64,000 nt of DNA. Source: Pseudomonas sp. dw_612 (GTDB lineage Bacteria > Pseudomonadota > Gammaproteobacteria > Pseudomonadales > Pseudomonadaceae). Positions within the stretch are counted from its first letter, which is position 1; every line of letters begins with the position of its first letter. Below, one piece after another: positions 44,757 through 54,250 of this stretch. The stretch covers positions 310,001 through 374,000 of the forward strand of contig NZ_JAAVVC010000002.1 of assembly GCF_018449725.1 (NCBI RefSeq), given 5' to 3'. Position numbers and translations under genes: made by a program. The notes under the pieces are model-generated. The model ran no database searches. It was given only the letters and a program-made list of their open reading frames with translations, and was not told the origin of the DNA.

Positions 44757-45071
44757 CTCAGATCGAAAATGTGGGAGCGGGCTTGCTCGCGAAAGCGGTG
44801 TGTCAGGCAATGAAAATTTGACTGACATGACGCCTTCGCGAGCAAGCCCGCTCCCACAGAGAGATTTGGGGCGATCTGATCTATATTGGTGCAGGAAATT
44901 TCCGACGCCCACTTTCGTGCACAAATGCGTCACAACCTTTTCTTTAATCACCTTTTAAAACGCTTGTTCGGGACTCTGGTTCGGAAATTGCTACTTTCAT
45001 TAGGTCTTACGCTTTCCAGTAACAATAATTCTGCGCCACAAGCGCTCATATTGGTTCTTAGGGATTGAATA
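44757..45071. other. Intergenic region upstream of the basic-amino-acid transporter
   Basis: The 315 bases contain a REPIN at 44770-44861 and about 210 bases of lower-G+C leader before the binding-protein gene, with AGGGA as Shine-Dalgarno. The promoter is probably here, but I cannot assign it confidently. Confidence 0.55.
44770..44861. repeat. REPIN, family A
   Basis: GTGGGAGCGGGCTTGCTCGC and its inverted partner flank about 46 bases, just after the ligase stop codon. Confidence 0.95.
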
Positions 45072-45854
45072 ATGAAAAAAGCATTGCTGACCCTTTCTGC
45101 ACTGGCGTTGTGCATGGCTGCCGGCTCCGCGCTGGCCAAGGAGTACAAAGAACTGCGTTTTGGCGTTGACCCTTCCTACGCACCTTTCGAGTCCAAAGCG
45201 GCCGACGGCAGCCTGGTGGGCTTCGACATCGATCTGGGCAATGCGATCTGCGCCGAGCTGAAGGTCAAGTGCAAATGGGTCGAAAGCGATTTCGACGGCA
45301 TGATTCCGGGCCTCAAGGCCAATAAATTCGACGGTGTGATCTCTTCGATGACCGTCACCGAAGCCCGCGAAAAAGTCATCGACTTCTCCAGCGAGCTGTT
45401 CTCCGGCCCTACCGCTTACGTGTCGAAGAAAGGTTCGGGCATTACCACTGACGTTGCTTCGCTCAAGGGCAAAACCGTCGGTTACGAGCAAGGCACCATC
45501 CAGGAAGCCTACGCCAAAGCCGTTCTGGACAAGGCAGGCGTGAAAACCCAGGCTTATCAGAATCAGGATCAGGTGTATTCCGACCTGACTTCCGGTCGTC
45601 TCGACGCTGGCGTCCAGGACATGTTGCAAGCCGAACTGGGCTTTTTGAAGTCGCCACAGGGTGCCGATTACGAAGTCAGCAAACCAATCGACGCTCCCCT
45701 GCTGCCAGCCAAAACTGCTGTCGGTATCTCGAAAGGTAACAAAGACCTCAAGGCACTTCTGGATAAAGGTATCAAAGCGTTACACGACGATGGCACCTAC
45801 GCCACCATTCAGAAGAAACACTTTGGCGATCTGAATCTGTACAGCGGCAAATAA
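45072..45854 (+). CDS. Lysine/arginine/ornithine-type ABC transporter binding protein
   Basis: A 260-residue periplasmic binding protein with a signal peptide (KKALLTLSALALCMAAGSALA). Family landmarks are LRFGVDPSYAPFESKAADG, CKWVESDFDGMIPGL, FDGVISSMTVTEAREK and GRLDAGVQDM. This matches ArgT/HisJ/AotJ proteins that bind basic amino acids. A terminator separates it from the permease genes. The gene order after it (Q, M, desuccinylase-like, P) is that of P. aeruginosa aotJQMOP. Confidence 0.93.
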   Translation: MKKALLTLSALALCMAAGSALAKEYKELRFGVDPSYAPFESKAADGSLVGFDIDLGNAICAELKVKCKWVESDFDGMIPGLKANKFDGVISSMTVTEAREKVIDFSSELFSGPTAYVSKKGSGITTDVASLKGKTVGYEQGTIQEAYAKAVLDKAGVKTQAYQNQDQVYSDLTSGRLDAGVQDMLQAELGFLKSPQGADYEVSKPIDAPLLPAKTAVGISKGNKDLKALLDKGIKALHDDGTYATIQKKHFGDLNLYSGK

Positions 45855-45860
45855 TGCCCG

Positions 45861-45890
45861 GCGCCCATCTCGCGATGGGCGCTTTTTTTA
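45861..45890 (+). terminator. Terminator after the binding-protein gene
   Basis: The stem GCGCCCATC/GATGGGCGC is followed by seven T, six bases after the stop codon. Like the braC terminator, it would keep binding-protein output above that of the permease. Confidence 0.92.
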
Positions 45891-45910
45891 CTCGATCAGG
45901 TTGCTGATTT

Positions 45911-46639
45911 ATGTTCGAAAACCTCTTACAAAACCTGGGGCTCTCAGCCTTCAGCCTGAAGGGCTTCGGTCCTCTGCTGTTGGAAGGCACCTGGATGACC
46001 ATCAAATTATCGGCGTTGTCGCTGCTGGTGGCCGTGTTGCTCGGCCTGCTGGGCGCCAGTGCCAAACTGTCGAAATCCAAATTGTTGCGCTTTCCTGCCC
46101 AGCTCTACACCACGCTGATTCGCGGCGTACCGGACCTGGTGCTGATGCTGCTGATCTTCTACAGCCTGCAAACCTGGCTGACGACGTTCACCGAGTACAT
46201 GGAATGGGAATACATCGAGATCAACCCGTTCAGCGCCGGGGTCATCACCCTGGGCTTCATTTACGGCGCGTACTTCACTGAAACCTTCCGCGGGGCGATT
46301 CTTGCCGTACCACGGGGTCAGGTCGAAGCCGCCACGGCCTATGGCCTCAAACGCGGCCAGCGCTTCTGGATCGTGGTGTTCCCGCAAATGATGCGTTTCG
46401 CCCTGCCGGGCATCGGCAACAACTGGATGGTGATGCTCAAGGCCACCGCGCTGGTGTCGATCATCGGCCTCGCCGATCTGGTCAAGGCTGCGCAGGACGC
46501 CGGTAAAAGCACCTATCAACTGTTCTATTTCCTGGTCCTGGCAGCGCTGATCTATTTGCTGATCACCAGCGCTTCCAACTTCATCCTGCGCAAGCTTGAA
46601 CGCCGCTACGCCGCCGGCTCCCGGGAGGCCGTACGATGA
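45911..46639 (+). CDS. Basic amino acid ABC transporter permease (HisQ/AotQ family)
   Basis: A 242-residue membrane protein with about five hydrophobic segments. The permease EAA loop is EAATAYGLKRGQRFWIVVFPQMM, and the early segment TLIRGVPDLVLMLLIFY is typical of the HisQ branch. It forms the channel together with the next gene product, which it overlaps by four bases. Confidence 0.93.
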   Translation: MFENLLQNLGLSAFSLKGFGPLLLEGTWMTIKLSALSLLVAVLLGLLGASAKLSKSKLLRFPAQLYTTLIRGVPDLVLMLLIFYSLQTWLTTFTEYMEWEYIEINPFSAGVITLGFIYGAYFTETFRGAILAVPRGQVEAATAYGLKRGQRFWIVVFPQMMRFALPGIGNNWMVMLKATALVSIIGLADLVKAAQDAGKSTYQLFYFLVLAALIYLLITSASNFILRKLERRYAAGSREAVR

Positions 46640-47346
46640 TCGAACTCTTGCAGGAATACTGGAAACCCTTCCTTTATACGGACGGTTACCACATCACCGG
46701 CCTGGCCATGACCATGTGGCTGCTCAGCGCGTCGATCTTCATCGGTTTCCTGGTGTCGATCCCGCTCTCCATCGCCCGGGTGTCGCCGCACTTCTATATT
46801 CGCTGGCCGGTGCAGTTCTATACCTACCTGTTCCGCGGTACGCCGCTCTATATCCAGTTGCTGATTTGCTACACCGGGATCTACAGCCTGGCCGCCATCC
46901 GCGCACAACCGGTGCTGGACGCGTTCTTCCGCGATGCGATGAACTGCACCATCCTCGCTTTCGCCCTGAACACCTGCGCCTACACCACGGAGATTTTCGC
47001 CGGGGCCATTCGCAGCATGAACCACGGTGAAGTCGAAGCGGCCAAGGCGTACGGTCTGACGGGATGGAAGCTGTATGCCTACGTGATCATGCCTTCGGCC
47101 CTGCGTCGCTCGTTGCCTTATTACAGCAACGAAGTGATTCTGATGCTGCACTCGACCACCGTAGCGTTCACCGCGACCGTCCCGGACATCCTGAAAGTCG
47201 CACGGGACGCCAACTCGGCGACGTTCCTGACCTTCCAGTCGTTCGGCATCGCCGCGCTGATCTACCTGACCGTGACCTTTGCGCTGGTCGGCCTGTTCCG
47301 TCTCGCCGAACGCCGATGGCTGGCCTTCCTCGGGCCGACTCACTAG
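46636..47346 (+). CDS. Basic amino acid ABC transporter permease (HisM/AotM family)
   Basis: A 236-residue membrane protein with YLFRGTPLYIQLLICY and the EAA loop EAAKAYGLTGWKLYAYVIMPSAL. It is the partner permease of the preceding gene. GGGAGG lies upstream of the ATG inside the preceding coding sequence. Confidence 0.94.
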   Translation: MIELLQEYWKPFLYTDGYHITGLAMTMWLLSASIFIGFLVSIPLSIARVSPHFYIRWPVQFYTYLFRGTPLYIQLLICYTGIYSLAAIRAQPVLDAFFRDAMNCTILAFALNTCAYTTEIFAGAIRSMNHGEVEAAKAYGLTGWKLYAYVIMPSALRRSLPYYSNEVILMLHSTTVAFTATVPDILKVARDANSATFLTFQSFGIAALIYLTVTFALVGLFRLAERRWLAFLGPTH

Positions 47347-47375
47347 GACCCGCTTTCAGGAATAAAGAGACGAAC

Positions 47376-48494
47376 ATGCGCCACCAGATACATGACCTGC
47401 TGGCCCCGCTGCCGGGGACCGCACGACAGATCCACAGCTTCCACTTCGGCCCCGCGTCGGCCAAAGGCAAGATCTACATCCAATCGTCCCTGCACGCCGA
47501 CGAGATGCCCGGCATGCTGGTGGCCTGGCACCTCAAGCAACGCCTGGCGGAGCTGGAAGCCGCCGGCCGCCTGCGCAGCGAAATCGTGCTGGTCCCCGTG
47601 GCCAACCCGGTCGGCCTGGAACAGGTGCTGATGGATGTGCCGCTGGGCCGCTACGAGCTGGAGAGCGGGCAGAACTTCAATCGCTGGTTCGTCGATTTGA
47701 GTGAAGAGGTCGGCAATGAGATCGAAGGCCAGCTCGGCAACGATCCCCGGCACAACCTCGAACTGATCCGCAGCAGCCTGCGCAACGCCCTCGCCCGGCA
47801 GACCGCCGCCACCCAACTGCAATCCCAGCGCCTGACCCTGCAACGGTTGGCCTGCGACGCGGACATGGTGCTGGACCTGCATTGCGATTTCGAAGCCGTC
47901 GCGCACCTTTACACCACGCCCGAGGCCTGGCCGCAGGTTGAGCCGCTGGCGCGCTACATCGGGTCCGAGGCGAGTCTGCTGGCCACCGATTCCGGCGGTC
48001 AGTCGTTCGATGAATGCTTCACGTTGCTGTGGTGGCAGTTGAAGGAACGCTTCGGCGAGCACTTCGATATTCCGCTGGGCAGTTTCTCGGTTACCGTCGA
48101 ACTGCGCGGTCAGGGTGATGTTTATCATCCGCTGGCCAGCCGCGATTGCCAGGCGCTGATCAATTACCTGATTCACTTCGGCGCCATCGCCGGCGAAGCC
48201 GCACCGCTGCCAGAATTGCCCTACCCGGCCACGCCACTGGCCGGCGTTGAACCTGTCGCCACGCCGGTTGGCGGGCTGTTGGTGTTCACCGCTGTGCCGG
48301 GGCAATACCTGGAAGCCGGGCAACTCATCGCCGAAATCATCGACCCGATCCATGATCGCGTCACCCCTATCCATTGCACCGCAGCCGGGCTGATGTACGC
48401 CCGTTCGCTGCGGCGCATGGCCACTGCCGGCATGGTGATCGCCCACGTCGCGGGCACCGAAGCCTATCGCAGCGGCTACCTACTTTCGCCTTGA
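47376..48494 (+). CDS. Succinylglutamate desuccinylase/aspartoacylase-family protein (AotO-like)
   Basis: A 372-residue zinc carboxypeptidase-like hydrolase. Metal ligands lie in [10 protein letters not shown] (His and Glu) and DLHCDFEA (His); the C-terminal part adds a barrel-sandwich domain ([18 protein letters not shown]). It sits between the permeases and ATPase of an amino-acid importer, as AotO does in P. aeruginosa, suggesting it deacylates an imported N-acyl amino acid; this is inference. The ATG at 47376 is preferred over longer in-frame starts overlapping the permease gene. Confidence 0.9.
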   Translation: MRHQIHDLLAPLPGTARQIHSFHFGPASAKGKIYIQSSLHADEMPGMLVAWHLKQRLAELEAAGRLRSEIVLVPVANPVGLEQVLMDVPLGRYELESGQNFNRWFVDLSEEVGNEIEGQLGNDPRHNLELIRSSLRNALARQTAATQLQSQRLTLQRLACDADMVLDLHCDFEAVAHLYTTPEAWPQVEPLARYIGSEASLLATDSGGQSFDECFTLLWWQLKERFGEHFDIPLGSFSVTVELRGQGDVYHPLASRDCQALINYLIHFGAIAGEAAPLPELPYPATPLAGVEPVATPVGGLLVFTAVPGQYLEAGQLIAEIIDPIHDRVTPIHCTAAGLMYARSLRRMATAGMVIAHVAGTEAYRSGYLLSP

Positions 48495-48507
48495 GGATGC
48501 ATGCCCC

Positions 48508-49272
48508 ATGTATAAATTGACCATCGACGGCCTGCATAAAAGCTATGGCGACCATCATGTGCTCAAAGGTGTTTCGCTCAAGGCCAACACCGGCGACGTC
48601 ATCAGCCTGATCGGCGCCAGCGGCTCGGGGAAAAGTACTTTCCTGCGTTGCATCAACTTCCTTGAACAACCCAACGACGGCGCCATGAGCCTGGATGGCC
48701 AGGACATCCGCATGGTCAAGGATCGCCACGGCATGCACGTCGCCGATCCCGATGAACTGCAACGGATCCGCACCCGCCTGGCGATGGTGTTCCAGCACTT
48801 CAACCTGTGGAGCCACATGACCGTGCTGGAAAACATCACCATGGCCCCGCGCCGGGTGCTGGGTTGCAGCAAGCAGGAAGCCGAAGACCGCGCCCGTCGT
48901 TATCTCGACAAAGTGGGGCTGGCGGCGCGCGTTGCTGATCAGTACCCCGCGTTTCTCTCCGGTGGTCAGCAACAGCGTGTGGCGATTGCCCGAGCGCTGG
49001 CGATGGAGCCGGAAGTCATGCTGTTCGACGAACCGACTTCCGCGCTCGACCCGGAACTGGTGGGCGAAGTACTGCGCGTGATCCAGGGCCTGGCCGAAGA
49101 AGGCCGGACCATGATCATGGTGACCCACGAAATGAGCTTTGCCCGCAAAGTGTCGAGCCAGGTGTTGTTTCTGCACCAGGGGCTGGTGGAAGAAGAAGGC
49201 GCGCCGGAGGATGTGTTGGGCAATCCGAAGAGTGAGCGGTTGAAGCAGTTCCTCAGCGGTAACCTCAAGTAA
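48508..49272 (+). CDS. Basic amino acid ABC transporter ATP-binding protein (HisP/AotP family)
   Basis: A 254-residue ABC ATPase with Walker [11 protein letters not shown]-loop [11 protein letters not shown], signature [15 protein letters not shown] and Walker [16 protein letters not shown], typical of polar amino acid importers. It powers the preceding permease pair. It is the last gene of the operon; no argR-like regulator follows. Confidence 0.95.
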   Translation: MYKLTIDGLHKSYGDHHVLKGVSLKANTGDVISLIGASGSGKSTFLRCINFLEQPNDGAMSLDGQDIRMVKDRHGMHVADPDELQRIRTRLAMVFQHFNLWSHMTVLENITMAPRRVLGCSKQEAEDRARRYLDKVGLAARVADQYPAFLSGGQQQRVAIARALAMEPEVMLFDEPTSALDPELVGEVLRVIQGLAEEGRTMIMVTHEMSFARKVSSQVLFLHQGLVEEEGAPEDVLGNPKSERLKQFLSGNLK

Positions 49273-49285
49273 ACGCAGCCCTCCC

Positions 49286-49353
49286 CGTAGGAGCAAAGCT
49301 TGCTCGCGATGGCGCCCTTGAGATCGCCATCGCGGGCAAGCCTTGCTCCTACA
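49286..49353. repeat. REP doublet, family B
   Basis: GTAGGAGCAAAGCTTGCTCG and its inverted partner are separated by only about 20 bases. It lies between the transporter operon and the helicase gene. Confidence 0.93.
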
Positions 49354-49431
49354 AGCCTGACTATCGCGATTAAACCTTTCGCATCCCGGCATGGTCACTG
49401 AAAGAACACTTTCAGAGCGCAAACCGCCGGC

Positions 49432-51918
49432 ATGGGCACCTCCCCCGACTACGCCAAACTCTGGTTCGCCGCCCGCGACTGGAAGCCGTTCGCCTTTCAG
49501 AAACAGGTGTGGGCGGCGGTTAAACGAGGCGAGTCCGGGTTGCTGCATGCCAGCACCGGTGCCGGTAAAACCTATGCGGTCTGGTTCGGTGCGCTCAATC
49601 GCTTTGCCTCTCCCATCGTGCCCGTTGAAACACTGCGTAAACGCAAACCGCCTGCTGAACCGCTGACGGTGCTGTGGATAACGCCGATGCGCGCGTTGGC
49701 CGCCGACACCGCGCGCGCCCTGGAAGCGCCGCTGACCGATTTGCTTATTCCCTGGAGCATCGGCCTGCGCACCGGCGACACCAGCAACAGCGAACGCGCC
49801 CGACAGAGCCGGCGCCTGCCGACGACACTGATCACCACCCCGGAAAGCCTGACGCTGATGCTCGCCCGGGCCGATGCGCAAACCGCGCTATCGACCTTGC
49901 GCATGGTGGTGGTCGATGAATGGCACGAGTTGCTCGGCAACAAGCGCGGCGTGCAACTGCAACTGGCCCTCGCCCGGTTGCGCCGCTGGCATCCCGGACT
50001 GATCGTCTGGGGCGTTTCCGCGACGCTCGGTAATCAGTCCCACGCCGAACAGGTCTTGATCCCACAGGGTGGCGGCGTCAGCGTTCAAGGCCAGACCAGC
50101 AAAGACCTACGCGTCGATACCCTGTTGCCACCCGCCATCGAGCGCTTCCCCTGGGCCGGGCACATCGGTTTGAAAATGTTGCCGCAAGTGGTCGCCGAAC
50201 TCGACTCCAGCCCCAGCAGCCTGGTGTTCACCAACACCCGAGCGCAATCGGAAATCTGGTATCAAGCCTTGCTCGAGGCGCGCCCGGATTGGGCCGGGTT
50301 GATTGCCTTGCATCACAGTTCGCTGTCACGGGAGACCCGTGACTGGGTCGAGCGGGCACTCAAGGACGGGCAACTCAAAGCGGTGGTCTGCACCTCCAGC
50401 CTCGACTTGGGCGTGGATTTCCTGCCGGTGGAACGGGTGCTGCAAATCGGTTCAGCCAAAGGCGTGGCTCGGCTGATGCAGAGGGCGGGCCGCTCCGGGC
50501 ATGCGCCGGGACGCGTATCACGAGTGACGTTGGTGCCGACCCACAGCCTGGAACTGATCGAAGCCGCCGCCGCGCAAGACGCCGTGGCGCAACGACGGAT
50601 CGAACCCCGCGAATCGCCTTATAAGCCGCTGGATGTGCTGGTGCAGCATCTGGTCAGCATCGCGCTGGGCGGTGGTTTTGTGCCCGATGAGTTGTACGAA
50701 GAAGTACGCGGTGCCTGGGCCTATCGTGACTTTACGCCTGCGGACTGGGCCTGGGCGCTGGCTTTCGTACGCCACGGTGGACTTTCCCTGACAGCCTATC
50801 CGGATTATCGCCGGGTCGAACCCGATGAACAGGGCGTCTGGCGCGTACCGGATGCACGCTTGGCGCGCCGACATCGCATGAGCATCGGCACCATCGTCAG
50901 CGATGCGAGTATTCAGTTGAAATTCTGGAGCAAGGGCGGCGGTGGCAAGACACTGGGCAGTGTCGAGGAAGGGTTTATCGCAAGGCTCAAACCGGGTGAC
51001 GGGTTTCTGTTCGCGGGACGTTTGCTGGAACTGGTGCGCGTTGAAAACATGACCGCTTACGTACGCCGCAGCAGCGTGAAAAAAGCCGCGGTGCCGCGCT
51101 GGAATGGCGGGCGCATGCCACTGTCCAGCGAACTGGCACAGGCAGTGGTCGCGAGTTTCAGTGCAGCGGCATCGGGTCATTTCGTCGGCCCGGAAATGAC
51201 CGCGTTGCGTCCACTGCTGGAAGTGCAGCAACGCTGGTCCGGGCTGCCGACCGAGGATTCGCTGCTGGCCGAGGCGCTTAAATCTCGCGAGGGCTGGCAC
51301 TTGTTTCTCTACCCCTTCGCCGGGCGCCAGGTGCATCAGGGGCTCGCGAGCCTGTTGGCGTGGCGGGTCAGTCAGCGCCAACCGGTTACGTTTTCAATTG
51401 CGGTCAACGATTACGGCCTGGAATTACTGAGTGCGACGCCCATTGACTGGTCCGTTCATCTGAATCCCGATGTGTTCAACACCAAGCATCTGTTGCCCGA
51501 TGTGCTCGCCAGCCTGAACGCTGGTGAACTGGCGCTGCGGCGTTTTCGCGAGATCGCGCGGATTGCCGGACTGGTGTTCGCCGGCTACCCCGGCGCGCCC
51601 AAAAGTACGCGACAAGTCCAGGCATCCAGCGGCTTGTTCTTCGAAGTGTTCAAGCAATACGACGCCGACAATTTGTTGCTGGCTCAGGCCGGGGCAGAAG
51701 TCCTGCGGGAAGAATTGGATATTCGGCGACTGGAGCAGACCTTGGCACGCATCAACAGATTGAAATTCGACCTGCATCAGATCAAACGTCCTACGCCCCT
51801 GGGCTTTCCGCTGCTGGTGGAACGGATGCGCGAGAGCATGAGTTCCGAAAAACTGGCGGATCGAATCAGGCGAATGGTCGGTGATCTGGAAAAAACCGCT
51901 GAAACCGGGAAGGCTTGA
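49432..51918 (+). CDS. Ligase-associated Lhr-Core DEXH helicase
   Basis: An 828-residue superfamily 2 helicase with Walker A STGAGKT (Lys46), DEXH box DEWH (Asp162), SAT motif WGVSATLGN, and motif [16 protein letters not shown]. The C-terminal winged-helix and Lhr-core regions follow. It belongs to the ligase-associated Lhr branch, a 3'-5' translocase. It overlaps the PdeM gene by one base. The other two members of the set (exonuclease and ligase) lie about 5 kb upstream, beyond the transporter operon. Confidence 0.93.
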   Translation: MGTSPDYAKLWFAARDWKPFAFQKQVWAAVKRGESGLLHASTGAGKTYAVWFGALNRFASPIVPVETLRKRKPPAEPLTVLWITPMRALAADTARALEAPLTDLLIPWSIGLRTGDTSNSERARQSRRLPTTLITTPESLTLMLARADAQTALSTLRMVVVDEWHELLGNKRGVQLQLALARLRRWHPGLIVWGVSATLGNQSHAEQVLIPQGGGVSVQGQTSKDLRVDTLLPPAIERFPWAGHIGLKMLPQVVAELDSSPSSLVFTNTRAQSEIWYQALLEARPDWAGLIALHHSSLSRETRDWVERALKDGQLKAVVCTSSLDLGVDFLPVERVLQIGSAKGVARLMQRAGRSGHAPGRVSRVTLVPTHSLELIEAAAAQDAVAQRRIEPRESPYKPLDVLVQHLVSIALGGGFVPDELYEEVRGAWAYRDFTPADWAWALAFVRHGGLSLTAYPDYRRVEPDEQGVWRVPDARLARRHRMSIGTIVSDASIQLKFWSKGGGGKTLGSVEEGFIARLKPGDGFLFAGRLLELVRVENMTAYVRRSSVKKAAVPRWNGGRMPLSSELAQAVVASFSAAASGHFVGPEMTALRPLLEVQQRWSGLPTEDSLLAEALKSREGWHLFLYPFAGRQVHQGLASLLAWRVSQRQPVTFSIAVNDYGLELLSATPIDWSVHLNPDVFNTKHLLPDVLASLNAGELALRRFREIARIAGLVFAGYPGAPKSTRQVQASSGLFFEVFKQYDADNLLLAQAGAEVLREELDIRRLEQTLARINRLKFDLHQIKRPTPLGFPLLVERMRESMSSEKLADRIRRMVGDLEKTAETGKA

Positions 51919-52577
51919 TGGGCACGCCCTACCCTGTGCGTCTGGCCGGCGAAGAACTCTGGTTGTTACCCGAGAAGGCGTTGTATTGGCCGGCACAGCA
52001 AGCGCTGTTGATCGCCGATGTGCATTTCGGCAAGGCTGCGGCCTATCGCAGCCTCGGCCAGCCTGTGCCACGAGGCACGACGGCGCAAAACATCGCAGTG
52101 CTGGACGGGTTGCTGGCCGCCCTGCCCTGTCGCCAGCTGATTTTCCTCGGCGACTTTCTCCACGGCCCAGGCTCACACGCCGTGGACACCTTGCAGGCGC
52201 TGGCAGCCTGGCGAGAACGCCATCGCGAACTGCCAATGACGCTGATTCGCGGCAATCATGACAAACGGGCGGGTGATCCACCCGCCTCGCTGAACATCCG
52301 CGTGGTACCCGAGCCTTTACTACTGGGCCCGTTTGCCCTGCAGCATGAACCGGATCCGCACCCAAGCCGTCATGTTCTGGCGGGGCATGTGCATCCGGTC
52401 TATCGGCTGCACGGCAGAGGCCGTCAAAGCTTGCGCCTGGCGTGTTTCAGGTTGGGGACGGAAATCAGCTTATTGCCCGCGTTCGGCGCGTTTACCGGCG
52501 GGTATCAAGTCGAAGCGGGCGAGAGCTGCAGGATCTTTGTCATCGGCGACAACGAAATATGGCCAGTCACGCTGTAG
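51918..52577 (+). CDS. pdeM: Ligase-associated DNA damage response endonuclease PdeM
   Basis: A 219-residue binuclear metallophosphoesterase with motifs DVHFGK, GDFLHG, RGNHDK and GHVHP in order. This is the MPE member of the Lhr-Core/MPE/Exo/Lig set, a Mn2+-dependent DNA endonuclease. The ATG at 51918 overlaps the helicase stop by one base, with GGAAGG upstream. Confidence 0.94.
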   Translation: MGTPYPVRLAGEELWLLPEKALYWPAQQALLIADVHFGKAAAYRSLGQPVPRGTTAQNIAVLDGLLAALPCRQLIFLGDFLHGPGSHAVDTLQALAAWRERHRELPMTLIRGNHDKRAGDPPASLNIRVVPEPLLLGPFALQHEPDPHPSRHVLAGHVHPVYRLHGRGRQSLRLACFRLGTEISLLPAFGAFTGGYQVEAGESCRIFVIGDNEIWPVTL

Positions 52578-52664
52578 GTGCATCGCTTGCTCGCGATGGC
52601 GGCGACACCTTCACGTCGATGTGAATGGTAAAGCGCAATCGCGAGCAAGCTTTGCTCCTACACA
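52574..52664. repeat. REP doublet, family B (diverged)
   Basis: GTAGGTGCATCGCTTGCTCG and CGAGCAAGCTTTGCTCCTAC form an imperfect inverted pair with about 45 bases between, overlapping the pdeM stop codon by four bases. Confidence 0.85.
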
Positions 52665-52672
52665 GAGCGGAA

Positions 52673-52882
52673 TCAAGCAACCGGCGCGGGAGGCGGCTCA
52701 TCCGGCAGGGTGGGTTCACCGGGTTCGGTCGGCTGTTCGTTGGGGGTATCAGGATCAGGCTGGCCGGGAATGCCCCCTGCCATGTTGATTGGCGGATGTG
52801 CCAACAAGGACCAGGCCAAAACGCCAATCTGATTGGGCTCAAGCCTGGCCAGTTCGGCGCTGATTTGCGGATCGATCTTCAT
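52673..52882 (-). CDS. Small Pro/Glu-rich protein, function unknown
   Basis: A 69-residue acidic protein. The N-terminal half (MKIDPQISAELARLEPNQIG) is helical, and the C-terminal half is a low-complexity Pro/Glu/Asp tail (PDTPNEQPTEPGEPTLPDEP). AGGAG lies six bases before the ATG at 52882. I do not recognise a family with known function. Confidence 0.7.
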   Translation of the reverse strand: MKIDPQISAELARLEPNQIGVLAWSLLAHPPINMAGGIPGQPDPDTPNEQPTEPGEPTLPDEPPPAPVA

Positions 52883-52988
52883 GGAGCACTCCTGAGCAGT
52901 GGCCCGGTTCGCTGTGCGCAAACCGGGCAGTACACCCAATAGAGTGTCTACCTGCTGAAGAATTCCCGGGAACTGTCAGATGGACGGA

Positions 52989-53555
52989 TCAGGTGCGTGG
53001 CAAGGTGACGCCGCGTTGGCCCTGATACTTGCCGCCACGGTCCTTGTAGGAGACTTCGCACTCTTCGTCGGATTCGAAGAACAGCATCTGTGCGACGCCT
53101 TCATTGGCGTAGATTTTCGCCGGCAAGGTGGTGGTGTTGGAGAATTCCAGAGTCACGTGGCCTTCCCACTCAGGCTCGAGCGGCGTCACGTTGACGATAA
53201 TGCCGCAGCGGGCGTAGGTGCTTTTACCCAGGCAAATGGTCAGCACGTTGCGCGGAATGCGGAAGAATTCCACAGTGCGCGCGAGGGCGAAGGAGTTCGG
53301 CGGGATAATGCAAACGTCGCTGGTCACGTCAACGAAGCTTTTTTCGTCGAAGTTCTTTGGGTCGACAATTGCCGAGTTGATGTTGGTGAACACCTTGAAT
53401 TCACCGGCGCAGCGCACGTCGTATCCGTAGCTCGATACACCGTAGGAAATCAGCCGCTCGGCACCTTCGCCGCGCATCTGGCGCTCGACGAACGGTTCAA
53501 TCATGCCGTGCTCTTGCGCCATGCGGCGAATCCACTTGTCCGATTTGATGCTCAT
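52989..53555 (-). CDS. dcd: dCTP deaminase
   Basis: A 188-residue enzyme converting dCTP to dUTP for thymidylate synthesis. Characteristic stretches are [41 protein letters not shown] (with the Arg and Ser of the active site) and [12 protein letters not shown] with its catalytic Glu. Length matches gamma-proteobacterial Dcd. The ATG at 53555 gives the standard N terminus [13 protein letters not shown]. Confidence 0.96.
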   Translation of the reverse strand: MSIKSDKWIRRMAQEHGMIEPFVERQMRGEGAERLISYGVSSYGYDVRCAGEFKVFTNINSAIVDPKNFDEKSFVDVTSDVCIIPPNSFALARTVEFFRIPRNVLTICLGKSTYARCGIIVNVTPLEPEWEGHVTLEFSNTTTLPAKIYANEGVAQMLFFESDEECEVSYKDRGGKYQGQRGVTLPRT

Positions 53556-53910
53556 GGCGGGGTGTCCTGAATAGCGAGGTGGAAAAATTCTGTCCGGCAT
53601 CTTACTAGGCGCGCGCTCCGGGTTCAAAGCGCAGGCATTAATTCTCGCCGATCCCCCCTGATTGCCGGGCCTTGGCGTCAATAAGATGCACCGTCAGTCA
53701 CGAAAACAGAGAAACCTTCGCAGGAAGCATTGGCACGTTCCGGAAAAAGGGTTAAGGTGGCGCCACTGTGCTGCTTGTGTCACTGAGAATCTCTACACGA
53801 TATGTTGAATTTCGATCCAACCATCTACAAGAATTTTTCCTGCTCTTTGCACTCAGTCTCGGCCAGGGTTCTTCCTGCGTCGCAGTTATCTTTGTTCAAG
53901 GAGTTACACC
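53556..53910 (+). promoter_or_regulatory. Upstream region and long leader of the cold-shock gene
   Basis: These 355 bases contain no gene. The ~150 bases before the cold-shock gene are A+T-richer than the surroundings, as in the long, temperature-responsive leaders of csp mRNAs. CAAGGAG is the Shine-Dalgarno. Exact promoter and cold-box positions cannot be stated. Confidence 0.5.
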
Positions 53911-54120
53911 ATGTCTAATCGCCAAACTGGTACCGTTAAGTGGTTCAACGATGAAAAAGGCTTCGGCTTCATCACTCCACAATCCGGTGACGACCTGTTC
54001 GTTCACTTCAAAGCTATCCAATCCGACGGCTTCAAAAGCCTGAAAGAAGGCCAACAGGTTTCTTTCATCGCTACCCGCGGTCAGAAAGGCATGCAAGCTG
54101 AAGAAGTTCAAGTTATCTAA
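53911..54120 (+). CDS. Cold-shock protein, CspA family
   Basis: A 69-residue OB-fold nucleic-acid chaperone with RNP1 KGFGFI and RNP2 DLFVHF. It binds single-stranded RNA/DNA and melts mRNA structures. Length and sequence match CapB/CspA-type proteins of Pseudomonas. Preceded by a long leader and followed by a strong terminator, it is a single-gene unit. Codon use is strongly biased to common codons, as for highly expressed genes. Confidence 0.96.
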   Translation: MSNRQTGTVKWFNDEKGFGFITPQSGDDLFVHFKAIQSDGFKSLKEGQQVSFIATRGQKGMQAEEVQVI

Positions 54121-54137
54121 CTTGTACTTGCTTTAGT

Positions 54138-54171
54138 AAAAAGCCCCGCCCTTAAAAGCGGGGCTTTTTTG
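54138..54171 (+). terminator. Terminator of the cold-shock gene
   Basis: The stem AAAAGCCCCGC/GCGGGGCTTTT is followed by a T-run, 20 bases after the stop codon. Confidence 0.95.
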
Positions 54172-54250
54172 TGGGCGCTGTTTTTCGCCTTACGCTAACC
54201 GCCTGTCGTCTATATGATTTGCCGCCTGGAAATCACATGGAAGCAGCAGG

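Noticed and set aside
44886..45068. A 60-codon open frame between the ligase and the transporter operon
   Set aside because: It lies in the leader of the binding-protein gene with no domain and no convincing Shine-Dalgarno.
48367..49881. A 504-codon open frame on the - strand spanning the ATPase gene, a REP and the helicase start
   Set aside because: It runs through two confident opposite-strand genes and a repeat, so it cannot be a real gene.
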